Below are positions 14,765-21,873 of a stretch of 64,000 bases of DNA, piece after piece; positions within the stretch are counted from its first letter, which is position 1; each line of letters opens with the position of its first letter. The stretch covers positions 1 through 64,000 of the IMG/VR virus record IMGVR_UViG_3300044712_001160; one strand, written 5' to 3'. The position numbers were made by a program, and so were the translations under genes. Under the pieces are notes generated by a model, which had not been told where the DNA came from, searched no databases, and was given only the letters and a program-made list of their open reading frames with translations. The stretch comes from a virus.

Positions 14765-15228
14765 GTGTGATCCTCTATGAACTGATGGACGTTGCCGATG
14801 TAGGTCTGCATTTTCCAGCGCCACTTCCGTGTGCCCGGCCAGTACTGCAGCATACTGCCGTGAAGTAAGTATCCCCATGCCCATGGAGTATACTGATGCC
14901 AGGGCGGCGGGGGCTTGAATAGCTGGCACCTGATTTTTCTTTCAAACTCTTCGCCTTGTTCCCTGCCGGTTCTTAGCTTTCGATGGTTGACGTTGAGCTG
15001 TCGTGCTGCCTCTGCGATGCTCTTGTGCCCGTATGTTGGCACCGGCTTGCGGTGGTGAGCCAGCTGTAGCGTGAAGCTGCTGCCGTACCTCTTGTAGTGC
15101 CGGGTGATGACGCCCACACATACACCCAATGCTTTGGCTGCTGCGCCGCGGCTTGGGTAATGGACGCCATCAACCGTCACGCTGATGGTGTCAGGGTGTG
15201 TTGAGCGCCGCGTCAATGACCGCCTCAT
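14761..15228 (-). CDS. NUMOD-like tandem HTH DNA-binding protein
   Basis: 155 residues. Two segments look like NUMOD1-type HTH units: VTVDGVHYPSRGAAAKALGV followed by VITRHYKRYG, and TYGHKSIAEAARQLNVNHRK followed by LRTGREQGE. Such units bind DNA in the tails of phage homing endonucleases. Here they occur without a recognisable HNH or GIY-YIG nuclease. It may be a stand-alone regulator or a relic of a homing enzyme. It overlaps the upstream small gene by 38 bases. Confidence 0.65.
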   Translation of the reverse strand: MRRSLTRRSTHPDTISVTVDGVHYPSRGAAAKALGVCVGVITRHYKRYGSSFTLQLAHHRKPVPTYGHKSIAEAARQLNVNHRKLRTGREQGEEFERKIRCQLFKPPPPWHQYTPWAWGYLLHGSMLQYWPGTRKWRWKMQTYIGNVHQFIEDHT

Positions 15229-15364
15229 CCGCCGGCGTGAACCCCTTGGTGGTGATATCGTTGATCACCTCTTCGCTGGCTTTCTCGAGCAGCGCCTCTC
15301 GGTCGACTTCGCCCACCAGCTTGCGCAGGATGTAGGCACGGACCATGTCTCTAAGCTTTTGCAT
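15191..15364 (-). CDS. Small helical protein, 57 residues
   Basis: Begins MQKLRDMVRAYILRKLVGEV and ends DEAVIDAALNTP. Acidic and amphipathic helices dominate. It starts 14 bases inside the end of the preceding gene. No family recognised. Confidence 0.65.
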   Translation of the reverse strand: MQKLRDMVRAYILRKLVGEVDREALLEKASEEVINDITTKGFTPADEAVIDAALNTP

Positions 15365-15671
15365 TGATTCTCTCCATAAAGGCTCGCTTCTGATCTTCGT
15401 TCTTGTACTCGGTCAACTCGTACTTCACACGGTCTGGCGTGCGGTTCTCCTTGAGCTGGAGGAACAGTACGTCAGTCACATCGAGGAACGGCGCCGGATC
15501 GAACGGCGGTGAATTGTCGCCGAGGCTCTTGTAGATCTTCCTCAGCATGATCTGCTCCTTGAGGAGCTCACGCTTTATCTGCGTCGGAGTCGATAACTCG
15601 CCAACCGTCAGGTAGACGTTTACCTTTTCCCCCTGTTTTGGGATTGTCTTTGTGAAGCACGCCAAGATCAT
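15351..15671 (-). CDS. Hypothetical protein, 106 residues
   Basis: Starts MILACFTKTIPKQGEKVNVY; GGAG lies eight bases before ATG 15671. The central LLKEQIMLRKIYKSLGDNSP and the ending KNEDQKRAFMERINAKA are helical and charged. About 100 bases overlap the upstream gene in another frame. No family recognised. Confidence 0.65.
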   Translation of the reverse strand: MILACFTKTIPKQGEKVNVYLTVGELSTPTQIKRELLKEQIMLRKIYKSLGDNSPPFDPAPFLDVTDVLFLQLKENRTPDRVKYELTEYKNEDQKRAFMERINAKA

Positions 15672-15819
15672 GGAGTATCTCCTCATACTCTTGGATGATG
15701 TTCAGTAGGTAGTCCGTCGTCACGCCATAGCTCTTGCACCAGGGGCAGTAGTAAGTGTGGAGCTCTCGGGATTTGCTCGGCTGCCAGCGATGGCCGAATA
15801 TAGTGCAGAGAATGCTCAT
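15568..15819 (-). CDS. Cys/His small protein, 83 residues
   Basis: Begins MSILCTIFGHRWQPSKS and carries YYCPWCKSYG, a possible zinc site; a helical middle (LLNIIQEYEEILHDLGVLH) and a basic tail follow. The ATG overlaps the upstream stop by four bases. The tail overlaps the next gene. Confidence 0.65.
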   Translation of the reverse strand: MSILCTIFGHRWQPSKSRELHTYYCPWCKSYGVTTDYLLNIIQEYEEILHDLGVLHKDNPKTGGKGKRLPDGWRVIDSDADKA

Positions 15820-16013
15820 AGTTTGCCTCTTACTATGATCCGGTATTTGACGCTTTTTGTCGTGCGTCGACCATGGTGCCTGCTTTTCGGCCAGCCTTTA
15901 CGGCTACCCACATAGATGAGGCTGGGCCTGTTGTCGCTGAGCATGTTGAACACCAAACAATGGCCTGCTCTGACGAAATCTGCCAGGCTGCCTTTATTTA
16001 TCAGAGTCTTCAT
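15816..16013 (-). CDS. Small basic protein, 65 residues
   Basis: Starts MKTLINKGSLADFVRAGHCL; the second half is strongly basic (SRHHGRRTTKSVKYRIIVRG). ATGA overlaps bind it to both neighbours. Nucleic-acid binding is plausible. Confidence 0.65.
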   Translation of the reverse strand: MKTLINKGSLADFVRAGHCLVFNMLSDNRPSLIYVGSRKGWPKSRHHGRRTTKSVKYRIIVRGKL

Positions 16014-16300
16014 TCCGCTTCTCCCACAAGAGCTCTTGTTGCTACTGCCCAGTCGCGGTACGTCTTTGACGTGCCCGACGTAGCTATCTGGTCCAATTCA
16101 CTGATGAGCTCTTGGATGATCGTGTCAGTGTGACGCCTTGTACTCGCCCAGTCGGGGTGCTGCTGAGCGATGCTCCAAGTGCTGGCTGAGATATGCGCCA
16201 GCGCCGCCGCCTCATTGCTGGTGTAGAACATCCGGATCAGCTCAAGACGGCTTGGCGTTCTACGGCTTTTTCTTTTGCGTTTGGCTTCAACTTTCGCCAT
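16010..16300 (-). CDS. HTH-like protein, paralogue of the gene at 16466
   Basis: 96 residues from ATG 16300. After a Lys/Arg-rich arm (MAKVEAKRKRKSRR) comes RLELIRMFYTSNEAAALAHI followed by SASTWSIAQ, an HTH-like segment that matches the protein at 16466-16738 (LLELLYSTQELAVMARVSTPAWR). The C-terminal half is helical. The pair probably arose by duplication within this operon and may bind the same or related DNA sites. Confidence 0.6.
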   Translation of the reverse strand: MAKVEAKRKRKSRRTPSRLELIRMFYTSNEAAALAHISASTWSIAQQHPDWASTRRHTDTIIQELISELDQIATSGTSKTYRDWAVATRALVGEAE

Positions 16301-16476
16301 CTTTCTGCCCTTCTGTCGCATGGTTCGTCACCGCTGATGTACTTGGGCGTGTCCGTGCCATAGAACCCTTCGAGAACTAGGGGACTGTTGCCGCAAAACC
16401 CGCAGTTGTATTCCATCTGTATGTATTCGCCCACGGCTGGTTGCGCGTGATGAATTCTTATCCACTCACCCCACAT
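16237..16476 (-). CDS. Cysteine-containing hypothetical protein, 79 residues
   Basis: YNCGFCGNSPLVLEGFYGTD followed by DEPCDRRAERW supplies three Cys; the end is basic. It lies between the two HTH-like paralogues and overlaps both. No family recognised. Confidence 0.6.
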   Translation of the reverse strand: MWGEWIRIHHAQPAVGEYIQMEYNCGFCGNSPLVLEGFYGTDTPKYISGDEPCDRRAERWRKLKPNAKEKAVERQAVLS

Positions 16477-16738
16477 CGGTGTGCCTCGTTGGTAATGTGT
16501 CCAAAGCCTGAGCCATTGATAGCAGCAGTAGTTTAACGTCGTCGCGCTGCGCCTCGTTGTGGAGATGCATCAGTTCCCGCTGTGCCTGGAATGCAGCTCT
16601 CCGAATGACTGCTTCGCCACCACGGACGTGGCCAGAGTTGCGCCACGCAGGCGTTGAGACTCTCGCCATGACGGCTAGCTCTTGCGTGGAATACAGCAGC
16701 TCGAGCAAATCTTTTTTCGTGGGGGCACTGCCGATCAT
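16466..16738 (-). CDS. HTH-like protein, first gene of the leftward small-gene operon
   Basis: 90 residues; PTKKDLLELLYSTQELAVMA then RVSTPAWRNSGHVRGG forms an HTH-like unit related to the protein at 16010-16300. The remainder is helical (AFQAQRELMHLHNEAQRDD). It is the promoter-proximal gene of a roughly 6.5-kb leftward operon, which would suit a regulator of that operon; this is inference. Confidence 0.65.
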   Translation of the reverse strand: MIGSAPTKKDLLELLYSTQELAVMARVSTPAWRNSGHVRGGEAVIRRAAFQAQRELMHLHNEAQRDDVKLLLLSMAQALDTLPTRHTDVG

Positions 16739-16775
16739 TTTGGGCTTTACCTATTAGAGCTGTAGGGATATTCCT

Positions 16776-16805
16776 AACGTATCACGTCTTATGCGGGTAT
16801 GTCAA
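16776..16805 (-). promoter_or_regulatory. Strong leftward promoter of the 10.3-16.7 kb operon
   Basis: Minus-strand TTGACA (16800-16805), 18-base spacer, TACGTT (16776-16781). It lies just before the first gene (start 16738), and no other good promoter is seen within the operon. Confidence 0.7.
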
Positions 16806-17230
16806 ATACTTTTTGTGTCCAGACGGTGGCTCTATGTCTATAGGCGAAAACTGTATAGCGCTAGCATTTCACTCCTGTTTGGTATCTGGACGATTAGCGT
16901 TTGATTTCAAGTACTTATGCGAAATCGAGGGAGAAATTTCGGCAAAAATTACCTTGTATAGCAATGCAAATTTGCTATGAAATGGAGGGTGTTGGATTGT
17001 AAGTGCTTGATTTCATTGAGGGCATGCCATTACTAGCATCGCGTGATTACATGTATGAATATTTACAGGTTTTGAAGCGTTGATAGATTCAAAAAAGTCA
17101 AACGCCCTAGGTTTAGGCGAATGCTGTCGAAAAAGAATGAATAGTATCATGTAGTTATTACTATAACGCCATTCAAAACTGTAAAAAAGTGTGTAATACG
17201 CGCGAGGAAACTTTTGTAGCTGAGTGGAAT
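16806..17230. other. AT-rich gene-free region; possible origin or early control region
   Basis: About 420 bases with no convincing gene and clearly more A and T than the flanks. TTGATTTCA occurs twice (16899-16907 and 17008-17016), with nearby AAGTACTT and AAGTGCTT, and several A/T tracts. It separates the leftward small-gene operon from the rightward cassette region. AT-richness, repeats and a pivot position are typical of replication origins, but nothing here proves one. Confidence 0.4.
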
Positions 17231-17577
17231 GGCTCTGACCCCTAGGGTGGAACGGCTCCTATAGGTGGCCTCAAGTCTCTGGAATGGCCCGGCCCAGGCT
17301 CTGGTAGGGGACTGTACTCCCCACTACACTGGACCACTCTGGAACCGTAACTTTCCTACAACTAGACCCCAGAGGCCTCCGGCTGGTGGCCAGAAGCAAA
17401 AACTAGTTGCTAGAAAGATAGCTCTAGTAGCCAGCAAGCAAAAAGTAGTTGCTATCTTCTTGCCTACCTGTCTGCTCTATCTTACCCATCTATCTACTCC
17501 GTCTTGCCTACTAAGATGGACTAGTAGTTGCCCAGATAGAGGTTAAGAGACTAGTAGTTGCCAGTCTTTAGGGCAAG
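17231..17577. other. Gene-free repeat region
   Basis: About 350 bases without a credible gene. It begins with a copy of the CCCCTAG/GGAACGGC repeat (17239-17260), contains short shuffled TAGTTGC and CTAG-containing sequences, and ends with two CTAGTAGTTGCC copies (17521-17532 and 17551-17562). It looks like a zone of repeat expansion ahead of the cassette genes. Confidence 0.5.
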
Positions 17578-17598
17578 AGAAAGGGCGCCGGAGCGCCC
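17578..17598 (-). terminator. Hairpin terminator of the HTH gene at 17606
   Basis: GGGCGC (17583-17588) pairs with GCGCCC (17593-17598) around a 4-base loop; the minus strand continues TTTCTCTT. It immediately follows the stop of the leftward HTH gene. Confidence 0.65.
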
Positions 17599-17605
17599 AA
17601 TCCCG

Positions 17606-17863
17606 TTAGCCTTTGAGGAAGTCGGTGACCGCCTTGCGGTTGGCCGCGTTGTCGGGCCATTCGTACCGCGTGTTCTTGCGGCCGGGCGCCTTCACCGGGT
17701 CGGGAAGCTTCGTCGGCTTCTCCTTCGCCGCGTTCGCGCGGAACTTGCGACGGGCGAGTTTCGGGTCGGTCTTCAGCTCCCGGGCAAGCTGGGCGAGCGT
17801 GAAGGTTTTGGCCTTCGTCGATTTTTCGACGGGCGCTTCGGGGGTTTTGGGTTCGGTCGTCAT
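17606..17863 (-). CDS. Small HTH-like protein (paralogue family member 1)
   Basis: 85 residues. After an Ala/Lys/Pro N-terminus comes KTFTLAQLARELKTDPKLAR then RKFRANAA, a linker, and a terminal YEWPDNAANRKAVTDFLKG. The same layout, at the same total length, is found at 22697-22954, and in shorter form at 28176, 32347 and 62974. It reads as an HTH followed by a Lys/Arg-rich hinge and an aromatic wing. It has its own promoter (17909-17937) and terminator and is the only leftward gene in this region, suggesting a regulator of the cassette array. Confidence 0.75.
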   Translation of the reverse strand: MTTEPKTPEAPVEKSTKAKTFTLAQLARELKTDPKLARRKFRANAAKEKPTKLPDPVKAPGRKNTRYEWPDNAANRKAVTDFLKG

Positions 17864-17908
17864 CGTTTGTTGCTCCGTTCGGGTTAGTCACGTCGTCGTG
17901 ACACATTC

Positions 17909-17937
17909 AGCCTATCACGTTTCTTGCTCACTCTCAA
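17909..17937 (-). promoter_or_regulatory. Promoter of the leftward HTH gene
   Basis: Minus-strand TTGAGA (17932-17937), 17-base spacer, TAGGCT (17909-17914). The spacer end ACGTGA and downstream GCAACAAACG echo the rightward cassette promoters. Confidence 0.55.
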
Positions 17938-18053
17938 CGCCATTCTAACCAGGGACGGCAAGAAAAGTAGCCAGGGGTTACCTGTGGGGGCTGGGGAAAG
18001 GAGACTAGAGGTTGCCAGCAAAAGCCTTGGGCAATTTCCTAGCGAGATCGGCA

Positions 18054-18082
18054 TTGCACTGTGGATACTTAGACGATATTAT
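18054..18082 (+). promoter_or_regulatory. Cassette promoter 1
   Basis: TTGCAC (18054-18059), 17-base spacer, TATTAT (18077-18082). Upstream GCGAGATCGGC and the spacer start TGTGGAT match cassette promoter 7; the leader reads CTAAACGAATGGAGG. Confidence 0.75.
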
Positions 18083-18111
18083 GATCTTACGCTAAACGAA
18101 TGGAGGTTAGC

Positions 18112-18339
18112 ATGACGACTGAACCACCGAAGATGCTCAATGGCTACCCGGTCATCGAGCGTCAGCGACTTGACGATGAGACATGGGTGATCTGCTGCTG
18201 GCGCGAAGGCCACAGCGTGCACCCATACGTTGTGGCCAAGTGGTCCATCCACTCACCCACCGAATGGCTGCAAGGCTTCTACTACAGCCACCTTGTTGCC
18301 GCGGGCCGTAGCTTCTCAGATATGGTGGGTTCAGCATGA
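18112..18339 (+). CDS. Hypothetical cassette protein, 75 residues
   Basis: MTTEPPKMLNGYPVIERQRL begins at ATG 18112, after GGAGG. Aromatic strands (TWVICCWREGH, YVVAKWSIHS) suggest a small beta-rich fold. First of a two-gene unit; the stop overlaps the next ATG. Confidence 0.7.
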   Translation: MTTEPPKMLNGYPVIERQRLDDETWVICCWREGHSVHPYVVAKWSIHSPTEWLQGFYYSHLVAAGRSFSDMVGSA

Positions 18340-18491
18340 GGCCTGAGCAGCGGGTGAAGATGAGGAAGTACGAAGGAGACGATCAGTACTCCTGGGCTGT
18401 CTTTGTGGATGGCTGGCCGAAGTGGACCGGCATGAGCAGAGACGAAGCCACGTGGCGCCGCAAGAAAGAGATTGAAGCACTCAAAGCTTGA
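18336..18491 (+). CDS. Hypothetical basic protein, 51 residues
   Basis: Begins MRPEQRVKMRKYEGDDQYSW; WAVFVDGWPKWTGMSRDEAT looks like a short strand-helix unit. ATGA overlap with the upstream gene. It is followed immediately by a tandem R2 repeat, with no clear terminator. Confidence 0.6.
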   Translation: MRPEQRVKMRKYEGDDQYSWAVFVDGWPKWTGMSRDEATWRRKKEIEALKA

Positions 18492-18661
18492 ACTGGAACG
18501 GCCCCTAGACTGGAACGGCCCCCTGGACTGGTGACTTACCTCCCACTACTGGTTGCCAGCCTGGTCTGGAATCGGGCTACCAGTGGTTGCCTTGCTGTGG
18601 GCCAGTAGCTTGGCCACCAGTAGTTGCCAGCCTCTCCGGTTAGGAGTAAGCAAGATTCCGG

Positions 18662-18690
18662 TTGATTGATGGCTGCCCATGTGCGATTGT
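18662..18690 (+). promoter_or_regulatory. Cassette promoter 2
   Basis: TTGATT (18662-18667), 17-base spacer ending TGCCCATGTGC, GATTGT (18685-18690); leader GCATCAAACGAATGGAGG. Confidence 0.75.
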
Positions 18691-18719
18691 GTTCTTGCAT
18701 CAAACGAATGGAGGTGCTG

Positions 18720-19001
18720 ATGCCTACGATGAAAACTGCCCGCCCGGCTTCGAGCGCACCGAAGCACGGCGTCACTCTTGACTTCGACCGCCTGCGCGAG
18801 ATGGGCCTCACCGTCGAGCTTGACCCCGACGCCCGCTGGCTGAACATCAGCGGTGGCTCGATCCTCGACCGCGAAGCCGTCGAACACGCCGAAGCCTTCG
18901 GCGAAGCGCTGCGCCTGAACCCGGGCGAGATCGACCAGCTGATCGAAACCGGGATCACCATGTCCCTGTGGGCTCACATCCGCCGCGTGACTATGCCCTG
19001 A
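18720..19001 (+). CDS. Hypothetical cassette protein, 93 residues
   Basis: Starts MPTMKTARPASSAPKHGVTL; then an acidic helical body (DFDRLREMGLTVELDPDARW, AEAFGEALRLNPGEIDQLIE). It forms a single-gene unit with its own promoter and terminator. No family recognised. The base composition is rich in G and C at third positions compared with the 10-16 kb genes. Confidence 0.7.
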   Translation: MPTMKTARPASSAPKHGVTLDFDRLREMGLTVELDPDARWLNISGGSILDREAVEHAEAFGEALRLNPGEIDQLIETGITMSLWAHIRRVTMP

Positions 19002-19007
19002 CTGATT

Positions 19008-19030
19008 GAAGCCCTTCGGGGCTTCTTTCA
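19008..19030 (+). terminator. Hairpin terminator
   Basis: GAAGCCC (19008-19014), loop TTCG, GGGCTTC (19019-19025), then TTTC. A UUCG-type tetraloop and T run right after the stop codon. Confidence 0.75.
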
Positions 19031-19076
19031 GGGTAACATTTTGGCTACCAGTAGTTGCCCGCAAGCAAGATTGGCG

Positions 19077-19105
19077 TTGATTGCTGGTAGCCAATATGCG
19101 ATGAT
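19077..19105 (+). promoter_or_regulatory. Cassette promoter 3
   Basis: TTGATT (19077-19082), 17-base spacer, GATGAT (19100-19105); leader ATCGCAACGAATGGAG. A perfect R1 repeat lies at 19045-19059. Confidence 0.75.
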
Positions 19106-19132
19106 ATGCTATCGCAACGAATGGAGATACTC

Positions 19133-19339
19133 ATGCCTGATCCTCGACCCATGACCACTGAAGTCGCCTTGCTTCGCGCAGTCACCGCATTGCGTGAACG
19201 CTTTACCCGTCATGCCGACCAGCGTGATGCCGAAGCCATCGACAATATCCAGCGCATCATCGACCAGCGCGGGATGGATGAGCACGAACCCGGCTGTGAC
19301 TATCTCACCACGGCCATCGACGTCTGGGTATATGGGTGA
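19133..19339 (+). CDS. Helical cassette protein, 68 residues
   Basis: MPDPRPMTTEVALLRAVTAL, then a charged helix (QRDAEAIDNIQRIIDQRGMD) and a short CDYLTTAIDVWVYG end. Starts after GGAG. First of two genes sharing promoter 3. Confidence 0.65.
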   Translation: MPDPRPMTTEVALLRAVTALRERFTRHADQRDAEAIDNIQRIIDQRGMDEHEPGCDYLTTAIDVWVYG

Positions 19340-19342
19340 CTC

Positions 19343-19588
19343 ATGCTGACACTGTTCGCCAATGATCGTGACCTGCCCTTGCCGCAGACGATCGACCCCG
19401 ACACCTACGTTCTGCCTCCAGAACTCGAGGTTAACTATATCCTCGAATACTTCACCGACGAGGCCCACGTGTATGCCCGTGAGCACTACGATGCATATCT
19501 GGCTTTGATCGACAATGAGGATGCTGACCCCGATGAGGTTGCCCGCATCACCGACCTCGCAATCGTTGCTGCGTATGAAGCCACATAG
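19343..19588 (+). CDS. Acidic cassette protein, 81 residues
   Basis: Begins MLTLFANDRDLPLPQTIDPD; very acidic (YLALIDNEDADPDEVARITD). Three bases separate it from the previous stop. Strong acidity in a small phage protein can indicate a DNA mimic, but there is no specific support for that. Followed by a terminator. Confidence 0.65.
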   Translation: MLTLFANDRDLPLPQTIDPDTYVLPPELEVNYILEYFTDEAHVYAREHYDAYLALIDNEDADPDEVARITDLAIVAAYEAT

Positions 19589-19593
19589 GGGCT

Positions 19594-19614
19594 GGGGGCT
19601 AGCAACCCCCTTTT
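19594..19614 (+). terminator. Hairpin terminator
   Basis: GGGGG (19594-19598) and CCCCC (19606-19610) flank CTAGCAA, followed by TTTT. Confidence 0.65.
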
Positions 19615-19678
19615 AGGTTTCAGGATACCAGCGGTTGCCAGATGCCTAGCGCCCTTGCCACGTCTGGTTAATTGGATA

Positions 19679-19707
19679 TTGTGCATGGGTTGCCCATGTG
19701 CGAATAT
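19679..19707 (+). promoter_or_regulatory. Cassette promoter 4
   Basis: TTGTGC (19679-19684), 17-base spacer ending TGCCCATGTGC, GAATAT (19702-19707); leader GCAACGACGCAAACGAAAGG. Confidence 0.65.
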
Positions 19708-19742
19708 ATGCCTGCAACGACGCAAACGAAAGGCTTAGACCC

Positions 19743-19988
19743 ATGACCACCATCGACATGACCAACCCGCACGCTCGCGAGTACTTGCAGGTCTGCACTG
19801 TCAAGGCTCACCTGAAACTCGTGAAAGCCGGGCTGACTCCACCTCGCGGCGTGACACGCGCCCGACTGATGGAGCTCGCGCGTAAGCTGACCGGCCGACA
19901 TGATCTTCGGCCTCGTGACTACGACGAAGCTATCAAGGCGCTCGAGATCCGCCGCGATGTGCTGCTCGTCTACCGCAACACCGACTGA
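19743..19988 (+). CDS. Hypothetical cassette protein, 81 residues
   Basis: Starts MTTIDMTNPHAREYLQVCTV. Mainly helical and basic (RGVTRARLMELARKLTGRHD). Single-gene unit. An inverted repeat with a long loop (CGACTGAG/CTCAGTCG at about 19981-20014) follows the stop and may act as a terminator or RNA hairpin. Confidence 0.65.
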   Translation: MTTIDMTNPHAREYLQVCTVKAHLKLVKAGLTPPRGVTRARLMELARKLTGRHDLRPRDYDEAIKALEIRRDVLLVYRNTD

Positions 19989-20260
19989 GGTTTCTACCAT
20001 TCGTTTACTCAGTCGGCGAGCCGGGTCCTGTTGCGGCTGCGGTTGACTCTCTACTGCCTGGGGAGTTGATCGCGGTATGGACCCGGCTCACTAAACTCAA
20101 GAACGAACCCCTAGGCTGGAACGGCCTCTCTGGCGTGGCCTCGAGTTCCCTACCAGTAGTTGCCAGCTGGTCTGGATCTGAGCTACCAGTAGTTGCCCGC
20201 GTCCCCTCCGGTAAGTCTGGTCTGGCTACCTCTCCTGCAAGGTGGGAGGTCACATTGGCG
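19989..20260. other. Gene-free spacer with R1 and R2 repeats
   Basis: Holds the long-loop inverted repeat, one R2 copy (20107-20126) and two perfect R1 copies (20150-20164 and 20183-20197). No credible gene is seen. Confidence 0.6.
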
Positions 20261-20290
20261 TTGACAACCGGAAAACCCACATGTGATGAT
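20261..20290 (+). promoter_or_regulatory. Cassette promoter 5
   Basis: TTGACA (20261-20266), 18-base spacer, GATGAT (20285-20290); leader GCAACCAAACGAATGAGG. It has the best -35 of the set. Confidence 0.75.
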
Positions 20291-20320
20291 GTCTCGCAAC
20301 CAAACGAATGAGGCACTCCG

Positions 20321-20689
20321 ATGACCGACGATGAACTGATCCGCGCCTACCTCGCGACCAACACCGTCACCCGTGTGGAACCCGGCGCCCGCACGATGAC
20401 TTCGTCCCAAATGCGCCGCGCACTTGGCTGGGAGCCCGACGTAGTCATGAAGAAACCCCTGATCCACTTCCACGCCGTCATGCTCGACGAATGTGGCGAT
20501 GAGTTTGGCGCCGGCGTCGATGCGCCTGACCGCGAAACCGCACGGCGGATGCTCCGTGAGGAGTACCCCGAATCCCGCGGGATCGTGCAGATCGAGTCGC
20601 CCGACGACACGCGCGAGCGTGAGCAGCGCATGTATGCCCGCATCGAGGCCGAGATGAACGGTGAGTTCTACCCGGAGGATGAGTACTGA
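20321..20689 (+). CDS. Hypothetical cassette protein, 122 residues
   Basis: Begins MTDDELIRAYLATNTVTRVE. A strand-rich middle (KPLIHFHAVMLDECGDEFGA) followed by a helical, acidic C-terminus (REREQRMYARIEAEMNGEFY). First of a three-gene unit with two membrane peptides. No family recognised. Confidence 0.7.
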   Translation: MTDDELIRAYLATNTVTRVEPGARTMTSSQMRRALGWEPDVVMKKPLIHFHAVMLDECGDEFGAGVDAPDRETARRMLREEYPESRGIVQIESPDDTREREQRMYARIEAEMNGEFYPEDEY

Positions 20690-20757
20690 TGGAGCTTCTC
20701 GTTTCCGTCCTGCTGTTCCTAGCGCTGTTCTACTGCGTGGTGAGGTTGCTCGAATGA
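20689..20757 (+). CDS. 22-residue single-pass membrane peptide
   Basis: The frame MELLVSVLLFLALFYCVVRL plus LE is almost entirely a membrane helix. It starts on the last base of the preceding stop (TGATG) and overlaps the next ATG, which supports translation despite its size. Confidence 0.5.
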   Translation: MELLVSVLLFLALFYCVVRLLE

Positions 20758-20894
20758 CCCTGTTCCTGTGGATTATCGCGCTTGCGTTCGCCCTCGTCCA
20801 CCCGGGCATGCTCGTCTTCATGACGCCGGGAATCTGCATCACTATGGTAGGCCTTCGGGCCTACTTTAGTAGATCGGCAACTGCTGGTAGCTGA
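20754..20894 (+). CDS. Membrane peptide, up to 46 residues
   Basis: MTLFLWIIALAFALVHPGML followed by VFMTPGICITMVGLRAYF gives one or two membrane passes. The last residues are encoded by the terminator hairpin at 20847-20867, so the C-terminus may be incidental. ATGA-coupled to the 22-residue peptide. Confidence 0.55.
   Translation: MTLFLWIIALAFALVHPGMLVFMTPGICITMVGLRAYFSRSATAGS
20847..20867 (+). terminator. Hairpin terminator inside the end of the membrane-peptide gene
   Basis: GTAGGCC (20847-20853), loop TTCG, GGCCTAC (20858-20864), then TTT. Confidence 0.65.
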
Positions 20895-20946
20895 GGATCA
20901 AGCCTGTCTCGGCAACTACTCCTCCGTAGACCTGGTCAAATTGCGG

Positions 20947-20976
20947 TTGAGCGGTGGGACGCCCACGTGCGATGAT
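20947..20976 (+). promoter_or_regulatory. Cassette promoter 6
   Basis: TTGAGC (20947-20952), 18-base spacer ending CCCACGTGC, GATGAT (20971-20976); leader GCAACGCAATCGAATGGAG. An inverted R1 copy lies upstream. Confidence 0.75.
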
Positions 20977-21007
20977 GTTCAGGCAACGCAATCGAATGGA
21001 GACTACC

Positions 21008-21406
21008 ATGAATTACCCGATCCAGACCTACTTCTGCGACACGCCTTCCTGCGGCACTTTCCGGGCTGACCAGGCCGAGTTCGAGGACGGCCGCGTCTAC
21101 TGCCCGTACTGCGGCAACGACGAGGGCGTGACCGACAAGGGCCTGCGCGAGGCCGAATGGGCCACCGTCGCCGCCTACGAAACCGACCGCGTCTACGGCG
21201 GGCCCGAGGAGGGTGGTTGGTATTACACCGCGGGCGAACCGATGCGCGGGACCGCGCGTGAATTCCACGCCTGCGACTTCCCCGCGGCCAAGCAGTATGA
21301 GGAGCACCTGCGGATGCGCTACGCCGATCACCGCGACGTGATGGTGCGCGTGACGCCCGAACAAGTCGCCCGCGTGTTTCCGCGCCATCGACCCTCCTAT
21401 CGCTAA
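21008..21406 (+). CDS. Zinc-ribbon cassette protein, 132 residues
   Basis: MNYPIQTYFCDTPSCGTFRA and VYCPYCGNDEG supply two cysteine pairs about 22 residues apart, a zinc ribbon. An acidic body with YETDRVYGGPEEGGWYYTAG and a basic C-terminus follow. Single-gene unit. Nucleic-acid or protein binding is likely. Confidence 0.7.
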   Translation: MNYPIQTYFCDTPSCGTFRADQAEFEDGRVYCPYCGNDEGVTDKGLREAEWATVAAYETDRVYGGPEEGGWYYTAGEPMRGTAREFHACDFPAAKQYEEHLRMRYADHRDVMVRVTPEQVARVFPRHRPSYR

Positions 21407-21409
21407 GGC

Positions 21410-21430
21410 GAGGCCTTCAGGCCTCCTCTA
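21410..21430 (+). terminator. Weak hairpin terminator
   Basis: GAGGCC (21410-21415), loop TTCA, GGCCTC (21420-21425), then CTCTAT. The T run is poor. Confidence 0.45.
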
Positions 21431-21529
21431 TAGGTTCAGCTACCAGTAGTTGCCAGGGGCCAGGGGCTGGCATTAGGGAAATGGGTTTCGGGGTTGCCCC
21501 TGGTTCCTAAATGCCTGGCGAGATTGGCG

Positions 21530-21558
21530 TTGATCTGTGGATGCCCATGTGCGATGAT
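21530..21558 (+). promoter_or_regulatory. Cassette promoter 7
   Basis: TTGATC (21530-21535), 17-base spacer TGTGGATGCCCATGTGC, GATGAT (21553-21558); leader GCAACGCAAACGAAAGG. Closest to the consensus of the set. Confidence 0.8.
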
Positions 21559-21588
21559 ATGCTGCAACGCAAACGAAAGGTACTCACT

Positions 21589-21873
21589 ATGCTCGACCTC
21601 ACCTTCAACACCTCGCGCATGTATGCCCGCGACGGCCAAGTCATCCGGGCGACCTACGATCCCGCTACGCTCGAGCTTCGCTTCGATGACTTCAGCCGCA
21701 TGATCTCCGGCGTGTTCCGCGACGTGTCGACCTCGCCCGATCAGCTCGCCCGCTGGGAGCGCTTCCCGGAGATCTTCGCCCGCGCGGTTATGCATCGCTA
21801 CGACGCCGGCGGCTATGATTGGGCCCCGTCGCGTATGGCCGTCGACTTCGAACCGCGCGTCTTCCGCCTCTGA
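21589..21873 (+). CDS. Hypothetical cassette protein, 94 residues
   Basis: Starts MLDLTFNTSRMYARDGQVIR; strands (TLELRFDDFSRMISGVF) and a helix (SPDQLARWERFPEIFARAVM) suggest an alpha/beta fold. Promoter 7 and a strong terminator enclose it as a single-gene unit. No family recognised. Confidence 0.7.
   Translation: MLDLTFNTSRMYARDGQVIRATYDPATLELRFDDFSRMISGVFRDVSTSPDQLARWERFPEIFARAVMHRYDAGGYDWAPSRMAVDFEPRVFRL

Noticed and set aside
14761-15228. Homing endonuclease
   Set aside because: Only NUMOD-like HTH segments are present; no HNH or GIY-YIG catalytic motif was found in the protein.
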